Part shown: one piece after another, positions 23,056 through 31,449 of the stretch
Numbering within the stretch: position 1 is the first letter of the stretch
Layout: every line of letters starts with the position of its first letter
Assembly (NCBI GenBank): GCA_030066195.1
Contig: JASJCB010000079.1
Location: forward strand, 1-51,046
From: Acidobacteriota bacterium
GTDB lineage: Bacteria; Acidobacteriota; Holophagae; Acanthopleuribacterales; Acanthopleuribacteraceae
DNA length: 51,046 nt
Direction of reading: 5' to 3'
Notes under the pieces: generated by a model
Seen by the model: only the letters and a program-made list of their open reading frames with translations
Told to the model about the DNA's origin: nothing
Database searches by the model: none
Translations under genes and position numbers: made by a program

Positions 23056-23418
23056 ATGATACACTTTCGCGCTTTTACCCTGATCGATTCACTCCTTGCC
23101 TTGAGCATCTTGCTCGGCGCCGGACTCGGCATGGCTCGGCTTTCACAACAAAGCCTCAAGTTCTGGCAGGTTCAAAAGGAACAGGCCGTCGCCAGAGAAA
23201 TCCTGGCCCAGATTCGCTTTCTACCCATTTCACGGCTGGAGACCTTCGGCACCCAATACTTCGATTTGAGGGGACAGCCCCCGGTTGGGGGGCGCCCGCA
23301 CTTTACCCTGACCGTGAAACGGGAAATCCTGGAAAAAAGCACCTGGTGGGTCGCCAAACTTTCCTACACCGACCGCCTGGGACAATTTCGCGAGTTGATT
23401 TTCAGGAGGCGGGCATGA
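23056..23418 (+). CDS. type IV prepilin-like protein (PilV/GspI-like minor pilin)
   Basis: A 120-residue protein. After a short basic leader (MIHFRA) comes FTLIDSLLALSILLGAGLGM, a type III signal/prepilin helix. Cleavage would be between A6 and F7. The usual glycine at -1 is alanine, and the glutamate at +5 is aspartate, both tolerated but unusual. The C-terminal half is beta-rich and short, as in minor pilins. GGAGG lies before ATG 23056. The stop overlaps the next gene by ATGA, so it starts an operon of at least five genes. Confidence 0.8.
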   Translation: MIHFRAFTLIDSLLALSILLGAGLGMARLSQQSLKFWQVQKEQAVAREILAQIRFLPISRLETFGTQYFDLRGQPPVGGRPHFTLTVKREILEKSTWWVAKLSYTDRLGQFRELIFRRRA

Positions 23419-24314
23419 ACAGGTTGCCTCGGGGCATTACCCTGGTTGAAATAACCATCAGTATGTTGATCGGTCTGGTGGTAGTCGGGTCCGTCATGAA
23501 CCTGGCCCGCACCAGTACAAGAAGCCTTGACACCATCCGCCGCCGGGTTTCCGCGGTAGGAAACCTGGAAATGGCCGCGGAAGCCCTCGCCCTGAAAACA
23601 AGAGGGCTGGAATCCTCTTTTTGGGAAAGCTTTCCCTTGGATACGGACATTGCGCCCGTCCACCCCATGGATCACACGCACGGCGCGGTCCAATTCGCCG
23701 AGAAATGCAAGGACCGGACAAGCACCGCCTGCCTGGTCTGGTGGGACATCATCCCGCCGGACGAGACCCCCCGGGTTTATGTCGCTAATAGTTGGCACAA
23801 TGACCGCTATCTGACCATGAGTCCGGCAGATCCCACCCTGCCGCCCGGCCCGCCGAAGAAGGTGGGAAATATGAGCGTCCTTTTGTTCATCACCGGCGCG
23901 AACCGCTTCTGCCGCCTGGTTCAGGACCTCGACGGTGAAACCCTGGTTCTGGCTCAATCTTCTCAACAGCCCTGGCGCGGCCCCGCCGATATCGTTCCCG
24001 GCGTCACCCGAATCGTTCATCTGGGGACCTTGGAAGTGGTGCACTGCACCCTTGCCGCACGGAAAGGGCTCGGTAATGACCTCATCTATCGACGAACCTA
24101 TATCTCGGCCTCGAAGGGAACATGGCGCAACGCCCGACGCGTATCCGCCTACACCCACATGCAAACCATGGCCTGGCAACCCTGCCGGGAGAATAAACCG
24201 GATCGGTTCGTCCTGTTCGCCGCGCCCACCAGGGCCGAGAACCTGACCATCCCGCTGACCATCTCGGGCAAAACCTTTGATAAGGAGGTGTTCTGTGCCT
24301 CGCTTTCCTTTTAA
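23415..24314 (+). CDS. type IV prepilin-like protein (PilW-like minor pilin)
   Basis: A 299-residue protein with a classical prepilin start, MNRLPRG then ITLVEITISMLIGLVVVGSV: glycine at -1, glutamate at +5 and a long hydrophobic helix. The extended C-terminal domain contains several cysteines (CKDRTSTAC, CRLVQ, CREN, VFCASLSF), typical for PilW/minor pilins that prime the pilus. AGGAGG precedes ATG 23415, which overlaps the previous stop. Its 3' end overlaps the next gene by 20 bases. Confidence 0.82.
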   Translation: MNRLPRGITLVEITISMLIGLVVVGSVMNLARTSTRSLDTIRRRVSAVGNLEMAAEALALKTRGLESSFWESFPLDTDIAPVHPMDHTHGAVQFAEKCKDRTSTACLVWWDIIPPDETPRVYVANSWHNDRYLTMSPADPTLPPGPPKKVGNMSVLLFITGANRFCRLVQDLDGETLVLAQSSQQPWRGPADIVPGVTRIVHLGTLEVVHCTLAARKGLGNDLIYRRTYISASKGTWRNARRVSAYTHMQTMAWQPCRENKPDRFVLFAAPTRAENLTIPLTISGKTFDKEVFCASLSF

Positions 24315-24684
24315 ACAGAGAGGCCAGGTGAGTGTATATGTACTGGGTATGGTCATGCTGCTGATGAGTTCGGCCATGGGCCAATTCAACTACATTCGCC
24401 TGATGAGCAAACGCGGCCAGGGCTATGTGCCGGGACTGCACAAGGACCAGGTACTGGTGAACGCCCCTATCCGGATCGGACAGGAAAGGGAACCCGGGTC
24501 CGGGGATTTTGTCATGGAAGGTGAATCGGGTCGTTTCACCTGGCTGAGCGATGCCGCCGGCGGCCTGGAAGTCCACCGCCTGGAACTCGAGTTCATCGAT
24601 CACGATCACTGGCCCCGACCGGTACAACTCCGGGTTGCCGCCTCATCCTTCGAGGTGGTGATCCAAGGCTACCCGTACCCGTGA
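24295..24684 (+). CDS. PilX-like minor pilin-operon protein
   Basis: A 129-residue protein with a basic N-terminus (VPRFPFKQRG) followed by one hydrophobic helix (QVSVYVLGMVMLLMSSAMG) and a beta-rich periplasmic part. The position after two prepilin genes and the KQRG leader suggest a PilX-type component, but glutamate at +5 is missing (QVSVY), which is also seen in some PilX proteins. GTG 24295 is chosen because AAGGAGG at 24282-24288 lies at ideal spacing; the longer ATG start at 24277 has none. Confidence 0.65.
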   Translation: MPRFPFKQRGQVSVYVLGMVMLLMSSAMGQFNYIRLMSKRGQGYVPGLHKDQVLVNAPIRIGQEREPGSGDFVMEGESGRFTWLSDAAGGLEVHRLELEFIDHDHWPRPVQLRVAASSFEVVIQGYPYP

Positions 24685-24693
24685 GGTGATCCC

Positions 24694-25176
24694 GTGAAAA
24701 CAGGTTTGGACGAATGCGTGGTAGCTGCCGCGTTAAAAATTCACCGCACCCTCGGGCACGGTCGGCACCTGGCCTCCTACCGCAACGCGCTTACAGCGGA
24801 ACTAGAACGGCGACGTCTGAAGGTGGTCGCAAATGTGCCTTTGCACGGCAACGGCAGGGGCAAGGGCTCCGAGTTCGATCGCGGCAATTACCTGGAACTG
24901 GTTGTCGAAGACCGCCTGATCCTTGAATTGAAAACCCTGGACCTGCTCTCGCCCATCCACGATGAGCAGGTGGCCACCTATTTACGCCTTGCCGAACCGA
25001 AAGACGCCCTGTTGATCAACTTCGGCGAGCGCTGCCTGCGTTACGGAATCCGACGCTTCAGAAAGTGGCGGGACCGTGTGCACGTGGACCCCTGGCTCCC
25101 CACTGGACAACCGGTCGGCAGGGAAAGCGCCGGGAAGGCTCGCCAAAGAGTTCGTCCCCAAGCGAAAACCACATGA
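24694..25176 (+). CDS. GxxExxY-family protein
   Basis: A 160-residue protein resembling the GxxExxY (PF13366-like) family, related to PD-(D/E)XK nuclease folds and of unknown role. The body NYLELVVEDRLILELKTLD, followed by DEQVATYLRL and DALLINFGERCL, matches the family core (the E-K pair in LILELK). The signature is altered here: instead of GPGLLESVY the text is GHGRHLASY, so the eponymous glutamate is lost. A basic tail (RQRVRPQAKTT) ends it. GTG 24694 starts 9 bases after the pilin-like gene, so it is co-transcribed with the pilins. Confidence 0.75.
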   Translation: MKTGLDECVVAAALKIHRTLGHGRHLASYRNALTAELERRRLKVVANVPLHGNGRGKGSEFDRGNYLELVVEDRLILELKTLDLLSPIHDEQVATYLRLAEPKDALLINFGERCLRYGIRRFRKWRDRVHVDPWLPTGQPVGRESAGKARQRVRPQAKTT

Positions 25177-25192
25177 GAAGGAGAAAGACCCC

Positions 25193-25726
25193 ATGATAAA
25201 ATCGATCCCATTACCGGTGGACGGGAGAGGCATCTTGGCCAATCAGGACCTGTTACAGCAAATGTTAGAGGCGGTACCCGAATCTTCCCGCCTGGCTTTT
25301 CTGCGGGAGGCGATCCTTTCGCTGAGCGACGAGAAACGCCGGGAGCTTCTGAACGGCTTGGATTTGAGGCCCGAATCGCCCTCGGCGCCGGCCGAGAACA
25401 ACTGGTTGGCGTCAACCCTTTCCTCGGACACCCTGGACACCCCGGAACTCGCTCGACCCTCGCCGATAAAACCAAAACCCATGACCGAGGACCAAAAACA
25501 GGCGCTGATGCAAGCCGAACTGGCCAAGTTGGGCATGAAGAGCAATCCCCATGTCGGCAAACGCCGCATGCAACGCCAGATGGCCGGTTGCATTATGATC
25601 GGCCTGCTGGTTGCCGTTCTGGTAGTGGGACTGGGCATCGGAGGACGCAAGGCCTTTGACTGGGTTCGCGGCCGGATCGACCCGGCCCCGATCTCCGCTC
25701 CGGTCGCCGGTGACGAGAATAATTAG
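25193..25726 (+). CDS. hypothetical single-pass membrane protein of the pilin operon
   Basis: A 177-residue protein. It has a helical cytoplasmic part (LLQQMLEAVPESSRLAFLREAILSL, then SDEKRRELLNGL) and a proline-rich linker near 70-105. A single membrane helix near 140-160 (MAGCIMIGLLVAVLVVGLGIG) and a short tail follow. AGAAGGAG precedes ATG 25193. The longer frame upstream overlaps the GxxExxY gene and is not favoured. No family recognised. Its stop overlaps the stop of the convergent kinase gene by 4 bases, which suggests the operon ends here. Confidence 0.65.
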   Translation: MIKSIPLPVDGRGILANQDLLQQMLEAVPESSRLAFLREAILSLSDEKRRELLNGLDLRPESPSAPAENNWLASTLSSDTLDTPELARPSPIKPKPMTEDQKQALMQAELAKLGMKSNPHVGKRRMQRQMAGCIMIGLLVAVLVVGLGIGGRKAFDWVRGRIDPAPISAPVAGDENN

Positions 25727-26961
25727 TTGCCCGGCAGGGCTTCCAAGGCGTTCTTCATCTCCATGGCCGAGGCAAAGCGATCCTCTCGTTTCAGCGCCAT
25801 GGCTTTTTGGCAAACGGCGTCCATCTCCGGCGATACCTTATCGTTCAAGCTGGACGGCGGCGGCGGCGTCTCATTCAATTTCTGCCAAAGCACCCTTATC
25901 GGCGTGCCGGAAAACGGCGGCTTTCCCGTCACCAGTTCGAACAGGATGACGCCCAGCGAATAGATATCGCTCAGGGCGTCCACCTCGCCATAGGCGGGAT
26001 CGACCTGCTCGGGCGCCATATACTCGGGGGTGCCCAACAGGTCGCCGGTACGGGTGATCTGCTCGCTTTCATTGTCCAACTTGGCCAGGCCGAAGTCCAT
26101 GAGGTGAGGGGAATTGGAGGCATCCACCATGATGTTCGACGGCTTCAGATCGCGGTGCACGATGCCCTTCTCATGGGCCGCGACCAGGGCCGAGGCGATC
26201 CGCGCGCACAGGCGTCCCATCTCCACCGGGTCTCCCGGTTTTTCCCTGATCAATTGCGACAGGTTCTCGCCCTCGATAAAGTCCATGGTGAAGTAGTATT
26301 GGGGTTCTTCGCCGATCTCGTAAACCGTGACGATGTTGGGGTGCTTGATCTTGGCCAGAGCCCGGGCCTCACGGGTGAAGCGCTCGATTTGGGGTTTGGA
26401 TAACTCGTGTCCCGGGAGAATGACTTTCAAGGCCACCGTTCGATCCAGGTTGGCGTTGTGCGCCTTATAGACCGCACCCATGCCGCCGCTGCCGATCTTT
26501 TTTTCCAGGCGGAAGTTACCGAAACGATCACCCTCGCTCAACGACCAGGTGACCTTGGTCTGAGAATAACTGGAAAATTCCTGCTTCTGCGAGATCTGGG
26601 TTTGAATACGCGCCAGGAGGACCGGAAAATCGATGGGTTTCATGATGTAATCGTTGGCGCCCTGGTTCAAAGCGTCTACCACGTCTTCCGACTCGCCCTT
26701 GGACGTGACCATGATGATGGGCAGCGTGGTTTTGGAGTAGGTTCTGCGGGCCTCTTCCAAGACATCCATGCCGCTGAGTCCCGGCATCATGATGTCCAGC
26801 AGCACCAGGTCGTAGTCGTCGGCATGAATGGCATCGAGCGCGGTCCTGCCGTCCTCCGCGGTTTTGACCAGGTAACCGCGACGCTCCAGCCTGCGACAAA
26901 GAACTTCCAGGTTGTAGACATTATCGTCGACAATCAGAATGCGCGCCTTTTCTTCCGCCAA
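25723..26961 (-). CDS. receiver domain fused to Ser/Thr protein kinase
   Basis: A 412-residue soluble fusion. Residues 1-125 are a complete receiver: acidic D12/D13, phospho-acceptor D56 in LVLLDIMMPGLSG and K108 in YIMKPID. Residues about 148-410 are a Hanks-type kinase: glycine loop IGSGGMGAVY (156-165), catalytic lysine K179, HRDLKPSN with D271, and DFG at 289-291. All key residues are present, so both phosphorelay input and kinase output look active. No membrane segment. The targets are unknown. It is convergent with and touches the minor-pilin operon. Confidence 0.92.
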   Translation of the reverse strand: MAEEKARILIVDDNVYNLEVLCRRLERRGYLVKTAEDGRTALDAIHADDYDLVLLDIMMPGLSGMDVLEEARRTYSKTTLPIIMVTSKGESEDVVDALNQGANDYIMKPIDFPVLLARIQTQISQKQEFSSYSQTKVTWSLSEGDRFGNFRLEKKIGSGGMGAVYKAHNANLDRTVALKVILPGHELSKPQIERFTREARALAKIKHPNIVTVYEIGEEPQYYFTMDFIEGENLSQLIREKPGDPVEMGRLCARIASALVAAHEKGIVHRDLKPSNIMVDASNSPHLMDFGLAKLDNESEQITRTGDLLGTPEYMAPEQVDPAYGEVDALSDIYSLGVILFELVTGKPPFSGTPIRVLWQKLNETPPPPSSLNDKVSPEMDAVCQKAMALKREDRFASAMEMKNALEALPGN

Positions 26962-27161
26962 TCAAACATCCTTGAGCTCGGGTCTCTCTCCGGCAGTCAA
27001 TCGGAAAAAAGCGTTATTGCTGCGCCCCTCTTCGCGATTGTCCCTATTTTAGTACAGGAATGCGAAGGATTTAACATAAGTTTTGGTTGGTTCCCCGGAC
27101 CGATTGCGCTAAGGTGTCGCGGTGACCGGCTTTTCCGGCCTTGTGGAAGGGGGTGTCAGCA

Positions 27162-28178
27162 ATGCAAGGTTTCGCCAAAGTTCTACTGTACCTGGCTCTG
27201 TTTTTCGGCATTTTCGGGATGTTGGGCATGCTTTTCCTGGTGGTTAGCAAAACCAATACGCGCGTGGTGCGACCCGATCGGCAACTGGATGAACTGATTG
27301 AAAACATGGCGATTCCAGGCCGTTTATCGGTTATGGTCGCGCGCAACAAGTTCGTCATTTACGACAAGCATCGACCCCTCGAAGAAAACAGCGACACGGC
27401 CTCCTACCCCTTGGGAAGCCTCGGCGAACTGTTTATCGCCCATGCCGTGCAACACCTGATCGACACGGAACAACTGGACCCGGACGCACCTCTCGACACC
27501 TATCTGCCGGATATCGATCCCTCCTTGCACCAATTGACAGCCGCCCATTTATTGACCCATACCTCGGGCCTGTCGCCGGACGCAAATTTGGAACAGCCCG
27601 GCGCGCCTGAACCGGGGCTTCGTTCGGAGTGGGCCGAGATCAATTATCGGTTGCTGGATCGCCTGGTCCGCATGGTCGCCGATCGATCGCCCTACCGAAT
27701 TATCGAAGACAACCAGGTTCCCGCCCTGGCTTCAGCCACCCGAAAAAGCCCCGATCTGCCCCTGGAAATAACCGGCCTTCAATTTACGGAAGACCCGGAC
27801 GGCATCGGCCTTTGGCGCGCTTCGGCCCGGGACTTGAACCGTTGGGAACTGGCCATGAATACCGGCATCCTGGCCAAATTGAAGACCCACCTGCGGGCTA
27901 CGCGTCCGGCCGAACTGGCTGACGGCAAGCGCGGCCGGTTCGGGTTCGGCTGGGAGCTTTCGGAATATTCCGGTCTGCGACTGGAGGAATTCTACGCCCG
28001 TGAGAACCATTTGGGCGCGGGCATCTTCCGCTTTGCCGAGAAGACCTTTGCCGTTGTCATCCTCACCGATCAGGGCCCGGATCAACTGGATATCCGCGAC
28101 CTGGGCCGCAAAATTGCCGATATCTACCTGGGCCGTGAATACCGGAGCGCTACGGCCGGCAAGTCGGAATCGGAATAG
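27162..28178 (+). CDS. membrane-anchored S12 (beta-lactamase-family) protein with lost catalytic residues
   Basis: A 338-residue protein with one N-terminal membrane helix (about 7-28) and a class C beta-lactamase/PBP-like S12 domain. LLTHTSGLSPD is the family's landmark. The catalytic SxxK position reads S86-L-G-E89 in YPLGSLGELF, so the lysine is replaced by glutamate. The YxN region reads EWAEINYRLL, where Tyr and Asn are not in the usual places. It is therefore probably inactive as an acylating hydrolase and may bind a ligand or partner. ATG 27162 follows GGAAGGGGG. It is divergent from the receiver-kinase gene. Confidence 0.75.
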   Translation: MQGFAKVLLYLALFFGIFGMLGMLFLVVSKTNTRVVRPDRQLDELIENMAIPGRLSVMVARNKFVIYDKHRPLEENSDTASYPLGSLGELFIAHAVQHLIDTEQLDPDAPLDTYLPDIDPSLHQLTAAHLLTHTSGLSPDANLEQPGAPEPGLRSEWAEINYRLLDRLVRMVADRSPYRIIEDNQVPALASATRKSPDLPLEITGLQFTEDPDGIGLWRASARDLNRWELAMNTGILAKLKTHLRATRPAELADGKRGRFGFGWELSEYSGLRLEEFYARENHLGAGIFRFAEKTFAVVILTDQGPDQLDIRDLGRKIADIYLGREYRSATAGKSESE

Positions 28179-28433
28179 GATCCGCTGCCGGCAAAAAGCA
28201 ATCTGCCCGACGATCACCACATCGCCGGGCAGGCAAAAAAAGCGGGCGGCTACCGTTCCGAAACCTCCCGCTTCAGACGGTAGGACCCGTGACATCGCCA
28301 CGATGGTTCTTACCGCTTACCTCTCTGTAGATATCGCGCTCACCTCACGTTACCTCCCCGGTGCTTCACCGTGTAACGGCGCGATACTGATATATAGGCT
28401 TGAAAATGAATGTATCAAGCCTAACCACCCGAA

Positions 28434-28463
28434 ACGGCGCAAGCATCACCTTGCGCCGTCTTT
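28434..28463 (+). terminator. terminator-like hairpin
   Basis: ACGGCGCAAG at 28434-28443 pairs perfectly with 28450-28459 around CATCAC, followed by CTTTATA. A second stem (AGGCTTGA 28396-28403 with 28415-28422) lies just before. It probably ends the transcript from the S12-family gene about 250 bases upstream, though that distance is long. The remaining sequence 28179-28791 shows another imperfect stem near 28208-28240 (CTGCCCG/CGGGCAG) and no credible gene. Confidence 0.5.
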
Positions 28464-28791
28464 ATACCGTTCGTAAAGGACAGGTAAACCCGGCCATAAA
28501 TTTTTATACTTTCGTTTCTCTAAAATTTGTTGAAAACAGGGTCCGAATTCCGCCAAATCGCCCGGCCTCGGCTCCCATGCGGCGCCCCCGATATCACAAA
28601 CACTTTTTCAGCACCGCGAAATCGAATCCTTTCCATTATAATGAGGTCACTCCAAGAGCGGATTGCGCCGACCGCGTCGCTCCGGACAATTTTGCCTGAA
28701 CAGGCATTGGAAATCCCGGTAACAAGGAAACCCGTCAAGGCCGGCCCAGTTTCCGGCATGTTGCTATATTTTCAAGTTCGGAGGTCCGACC

Positions 28792-30240
28792 ATGGTCAGG
28801 AATCGCGAGGTGGTTTGTTTCAGTCCCGGTGAATTCGAGGCGGAACAGCACTACTATACCCGTGTTCTCAACGCCCAGTTGCATCCCCTGGTCAAAGGGT
28901 TCTTCGGGCTGGGCAACAAGCGCATCGCCGAGCGCTACAGTCACCTGCGCCCCCAGGTTTCCAAGGAGGACATTCTCGGCGTGTTGTCCTCCAAACCCAA
29001 CCACCTGAAATGGGCGGGCGCCGACCTGTTCTGCGTCACCAATGACGAGGGCGTGCGCCGGGTGGTCGTCATCGAACTCAACTCCTGCCCGTCCGGCCAG
29101 AAGTCCGCGCCCCTGGTGCACCAGGATATCAACGAACATGGCGGCTATCGCACCCTTTTGGAAAAAGCCTTCCTGCCCAGGCTCAAAAGGCGCGGTCCAA
29201 CCAACGGCGGGTTGGCCGTGCTTTTCGACAAAAACCACACCGAGGCCGCCGGTTACGCCGGCTGCCTTGCCGACCTGGTCGATGAACCCGTCTACCTGGT
29301 ACCCTGTTTTGCGGACGAGCCCGACCCATCCTGGCGATTCTGCGACAAAGGCGTCCTGTCCATTCGCACCTCGGCTGGAGAATGGCTGCCGGTTCGCGCC
29401 GCGCTGCGCTACGTAACCCAGAAACCCTGGACGCGCATTCCCCCCGTTACCAAGACCTATATCTTCAATCCTGTCCTTGCTTGTCTGGCCGGCGGGCGCA
29501 ATAAATTACTGGCGGCCAAGGCCTACGATTTCTACAATGCCGAAGTGTTCCACACCGGTCTGGCCATCCGCACGCCCGAAACCATCTGGGACGTGGGCCT
29601 TGCCGAGGTGCCCATGTGGGTGAACCGCATGGGCGGTATCGCCGTGGTCAAGAATCCCTACAGCAATGCGGGCCAGGGCGTGTATACCATCACCAACCCG
29701 GGAGAACTGGACGCCTTTATGAGCGAGGAGCATACCTACGGCCGCTTTATCGTGCAATCCCTGATCGGTAACAGTAACTGGAGTTCCTCGAGCGGCAACG
29801 AGCGGCTGTATCACGTGGGTACCGTACCGGACACCAAAAACCGCATCTTCGTCGCCGACCTGCGCTTTATGATCGGCGTCGGCGAGGAAGGCTTCTTCCC
29901 GGTAGCCATCTATGCCCGGCGCGCCCGCAAACCCCTGGCTCACGAACTGACGCCCGATACCTCGTCTTGGGACATGTTGGGCACCAACCTTTCTTACAAG
30001 GACGACGACGGCGAGTGGCAATCGGAATCGGCGCGCCTGATGCTGATGGACAATCGCGACTTCAACAGGTTGGGCATCGGCCTGGACGACCTGATCGACG
30101 GCTACCTGCAAGCGGTGCAAGCCGCCATTGCCATTGACAATATGGCGCAAAGCCTGTTGACTAAGAAAGGAACTTTCAAACGTCGCTTCTTCTACTCCAT
30201 CAACCCCGATCAGGAACTGGTTTCGGAGATATGCAGATGA
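28792..30240 (+). CDS. probable circularly permuted ATP-grasp ligase
   Basis: A 482-residue protein without signal or membrane segments. ATP-grasp signatures are present but in permuted order. A metal-binding element like the usual C-terminal one, VVVIELNSCPSGQKS (E95, N97, P100, G102), comes near the N-terminus after GADLFCV. Then follow KLLAAK (about 238-243), a lid-like VVKNPYSNAGQGVY with K287, an FIVQSLI hinge at about 323, and VADLRFMIGV at about 365. I infer an amide- or peptide-bond-forming ligase; the substrate is unknown. CGGAGG precedes ATG 28792. Its stop overlaps the start of the zinc hydrolase gene, so both are translated together. Confidence 0.6.
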   Translation: MVRNREVVCFSPGEFEAEQHYYTRVLNAQLHPLVKGFFGLGNKRIAERYSHLRPQVSKEDILGVLSSKPNHLKWAGADLFCVTNDEGVRRVVVIELNSCPSGQKSAPLVHQDINEHGGYRTLLEKAFLPRLKRRGPTNGGLAVLFDKNHTEAAGYAGCLADLVDEPVYLVPCFADEPDPSWRFCDKGVLSIRTSAGEWLPVRAALRYVTQKPWTRIPPVTKTYIFNPVLACLAGGRNKLLAAKAYDFYNAEVFHTGLAIRTPETIWDVGLAEVPMWVNRMGGIAVVKNPYSNAGQGVYTITNPGELDAFMSEEHTYGRFIVQSLIGNSNWSSSSGNERLYHVGTVPDTKNRIFVADLRFMIGVGEEGFFPVAIYARRARKPLAHELTPDTSSWDMLGTNLSYKDDDGEWQSESARLMLMDNRDFNRLGIGLDDLIDGYLQAVQAAIAIDNMAQSLLTKKGTFKRRFFYSINPDQELVSEICR

Positions 30241-31220
30241 CCTACCGCGATACGAGGGACCACGCTGTCAAGCTGGTGCATAAGCTGGACCTGGATTATT
30301 GTCCCCGGGGCCATATCTCGCGCATGCGCCTGGTTTTGTACCACGACGGTCTGGGCGAACCGGGCTGTATCCCCGTGTTGGCGGCGCGCGGCGAAAAACC
30401 CGGGCCGGTCTTCGGGATCACGGCGGCCATTCACGGCAACGAGGTCAACGGCATTCCCGTCATCCACAAGCTGTTGAACAATATCGACCTGAGCAAGCTG
30501 CGCGGAACCCTGGTCTGCATTCCCGTGGTCAATGTACCGGGGATGTTGATGGGGACGCGCGCCTTTAACGACGCAACCGATCTGAACACCATCATTCCGG
30601 GTAGGGAGGACGGCCGCGACGGCGAGGTGTTCATCAACCGCTTTTGCAAGATGGTGGTGGAACAGTTCGATTACCTGGTCGACCTGCACACGGCCAGTTT
30701 CGGGCGCGTCAACAGCCTCTACGTGCGCGCGGACATGACCGACGAGGTGACCGCGGTGATGGCGCGCCTGCAACGGCCCGAGATCATCCTGCACAATACC
30801 CCTTCGGACGGTACGTTGCGCGGGTACGCCATGGAGTTGGGCATCCCGTCCATTACGGTCGAGGTGGGCAATCCCCATCGCTTCCACCCCGAATACATCC
30901 GACGTGCTCTGGCGGGCCTGCGCGCGGTGTTGAGCGAGGTCAAGATGATTCCCAAACGTCAACGCGCACCGGGCCCCACCCCGATCCTATGCAAGCGCTC
31001 CTATTGGCTGTACGCGGACCACGGCGGCCTGTTGGAGGTTTTTCCAAAAGTCACGGAGCTTGTTGAAAAGAATCAGGAAATCGCGCGCTTATTGGATATC
31101 TACGGCGATGTTACAAGGGTCTACCGCGCCCCGGAGACGGGTGTGGTCATCGGCAAAAGCGTCCACCCGGTAGGCCAGACCGGCGCCAGAATCCTCCATC
31201 TTGGCATCCTTGACGAATAA
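30237..31220 (+). CDS. AstE/aspartoacylase-type zinc carboxypeptidase (M14 family)
   Basis: A 327-residue enzyme of the succinylglutamate desuccinylase/aspartoacylase family, which cleave N-acyl or amide bonds using zinc. Zinc ligands are H66 and E69 in AIHGNEVNG and H151 in YLVDLHTAS. The catalytic glutamate is E209 in SITVEVGNP. A C-terminal beta domain (from about 240, RSYWLYADHGGLLEVFPK) is typical. ATG 30237 is chosen: GGAG lies 8 bases upstream and it forms an ATGA overlap with the ligase gene; ATG 30231 is too close to the site. No arginine-catabolic (ast) genes are nearby, so the substrate is probably linked to the ligase product. Confidence 0.85.
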   Translation: MTYRDTRDHAVKLVHKLDLDYCPRGHISRMRLVLYHDGLGEPGCIPVLAARGEKPGPVFGITAAIHGNEVNGIPVIHKLLNNIDLSKLRGTLVCIPVVNVPGMLMGTRAFNDATDLNTIIPGREDGRDGEVFINRFCKMVVEQFDYLVDLHTASFGRVNSLYVRADMTDEVTAVMARLQRPEIILHNTPSDGTLRGYAMELGIPSITVEVGNPHRFHPEYIRRALAGLRAVLSEVKMIPKRQRAPGPTPILCKRSYWLYADHGGLLEVFPKVTELVEKNQEIARLLDIYGDVTRVYRAPETGVVIGKSVHPVGQTGARILHLGILDE

Positions 31221-31449
31221 ACGCCGATCCCCGTGCGGCCTGCTGCCGTTTGCCCGGCCCTGCCCGGGTTTGTTTTCACGAGCATAGGCGGGTGATTTGC
31301 CTGGTTGGTTTTGGTTGTATTCAGGGCAAAGCGGCCGACGGTGTTTTTGGGTTTTTCGGCCTGAAACAATCCTGTATCCGGCTTTTTACGACAAATACAG
31401 CCATATACCGTGTCTTACGGGGGAATGGCCTCATATTTCACCCTCATTC

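Noticed and set aside
28179..28791. Overlapping ORFs of 79-158 codons in the gap before the ATP-grasp gene
   Set aside because: They cross hairpins, lack ribosome sites and run into neighbouring genes in wrong frames.
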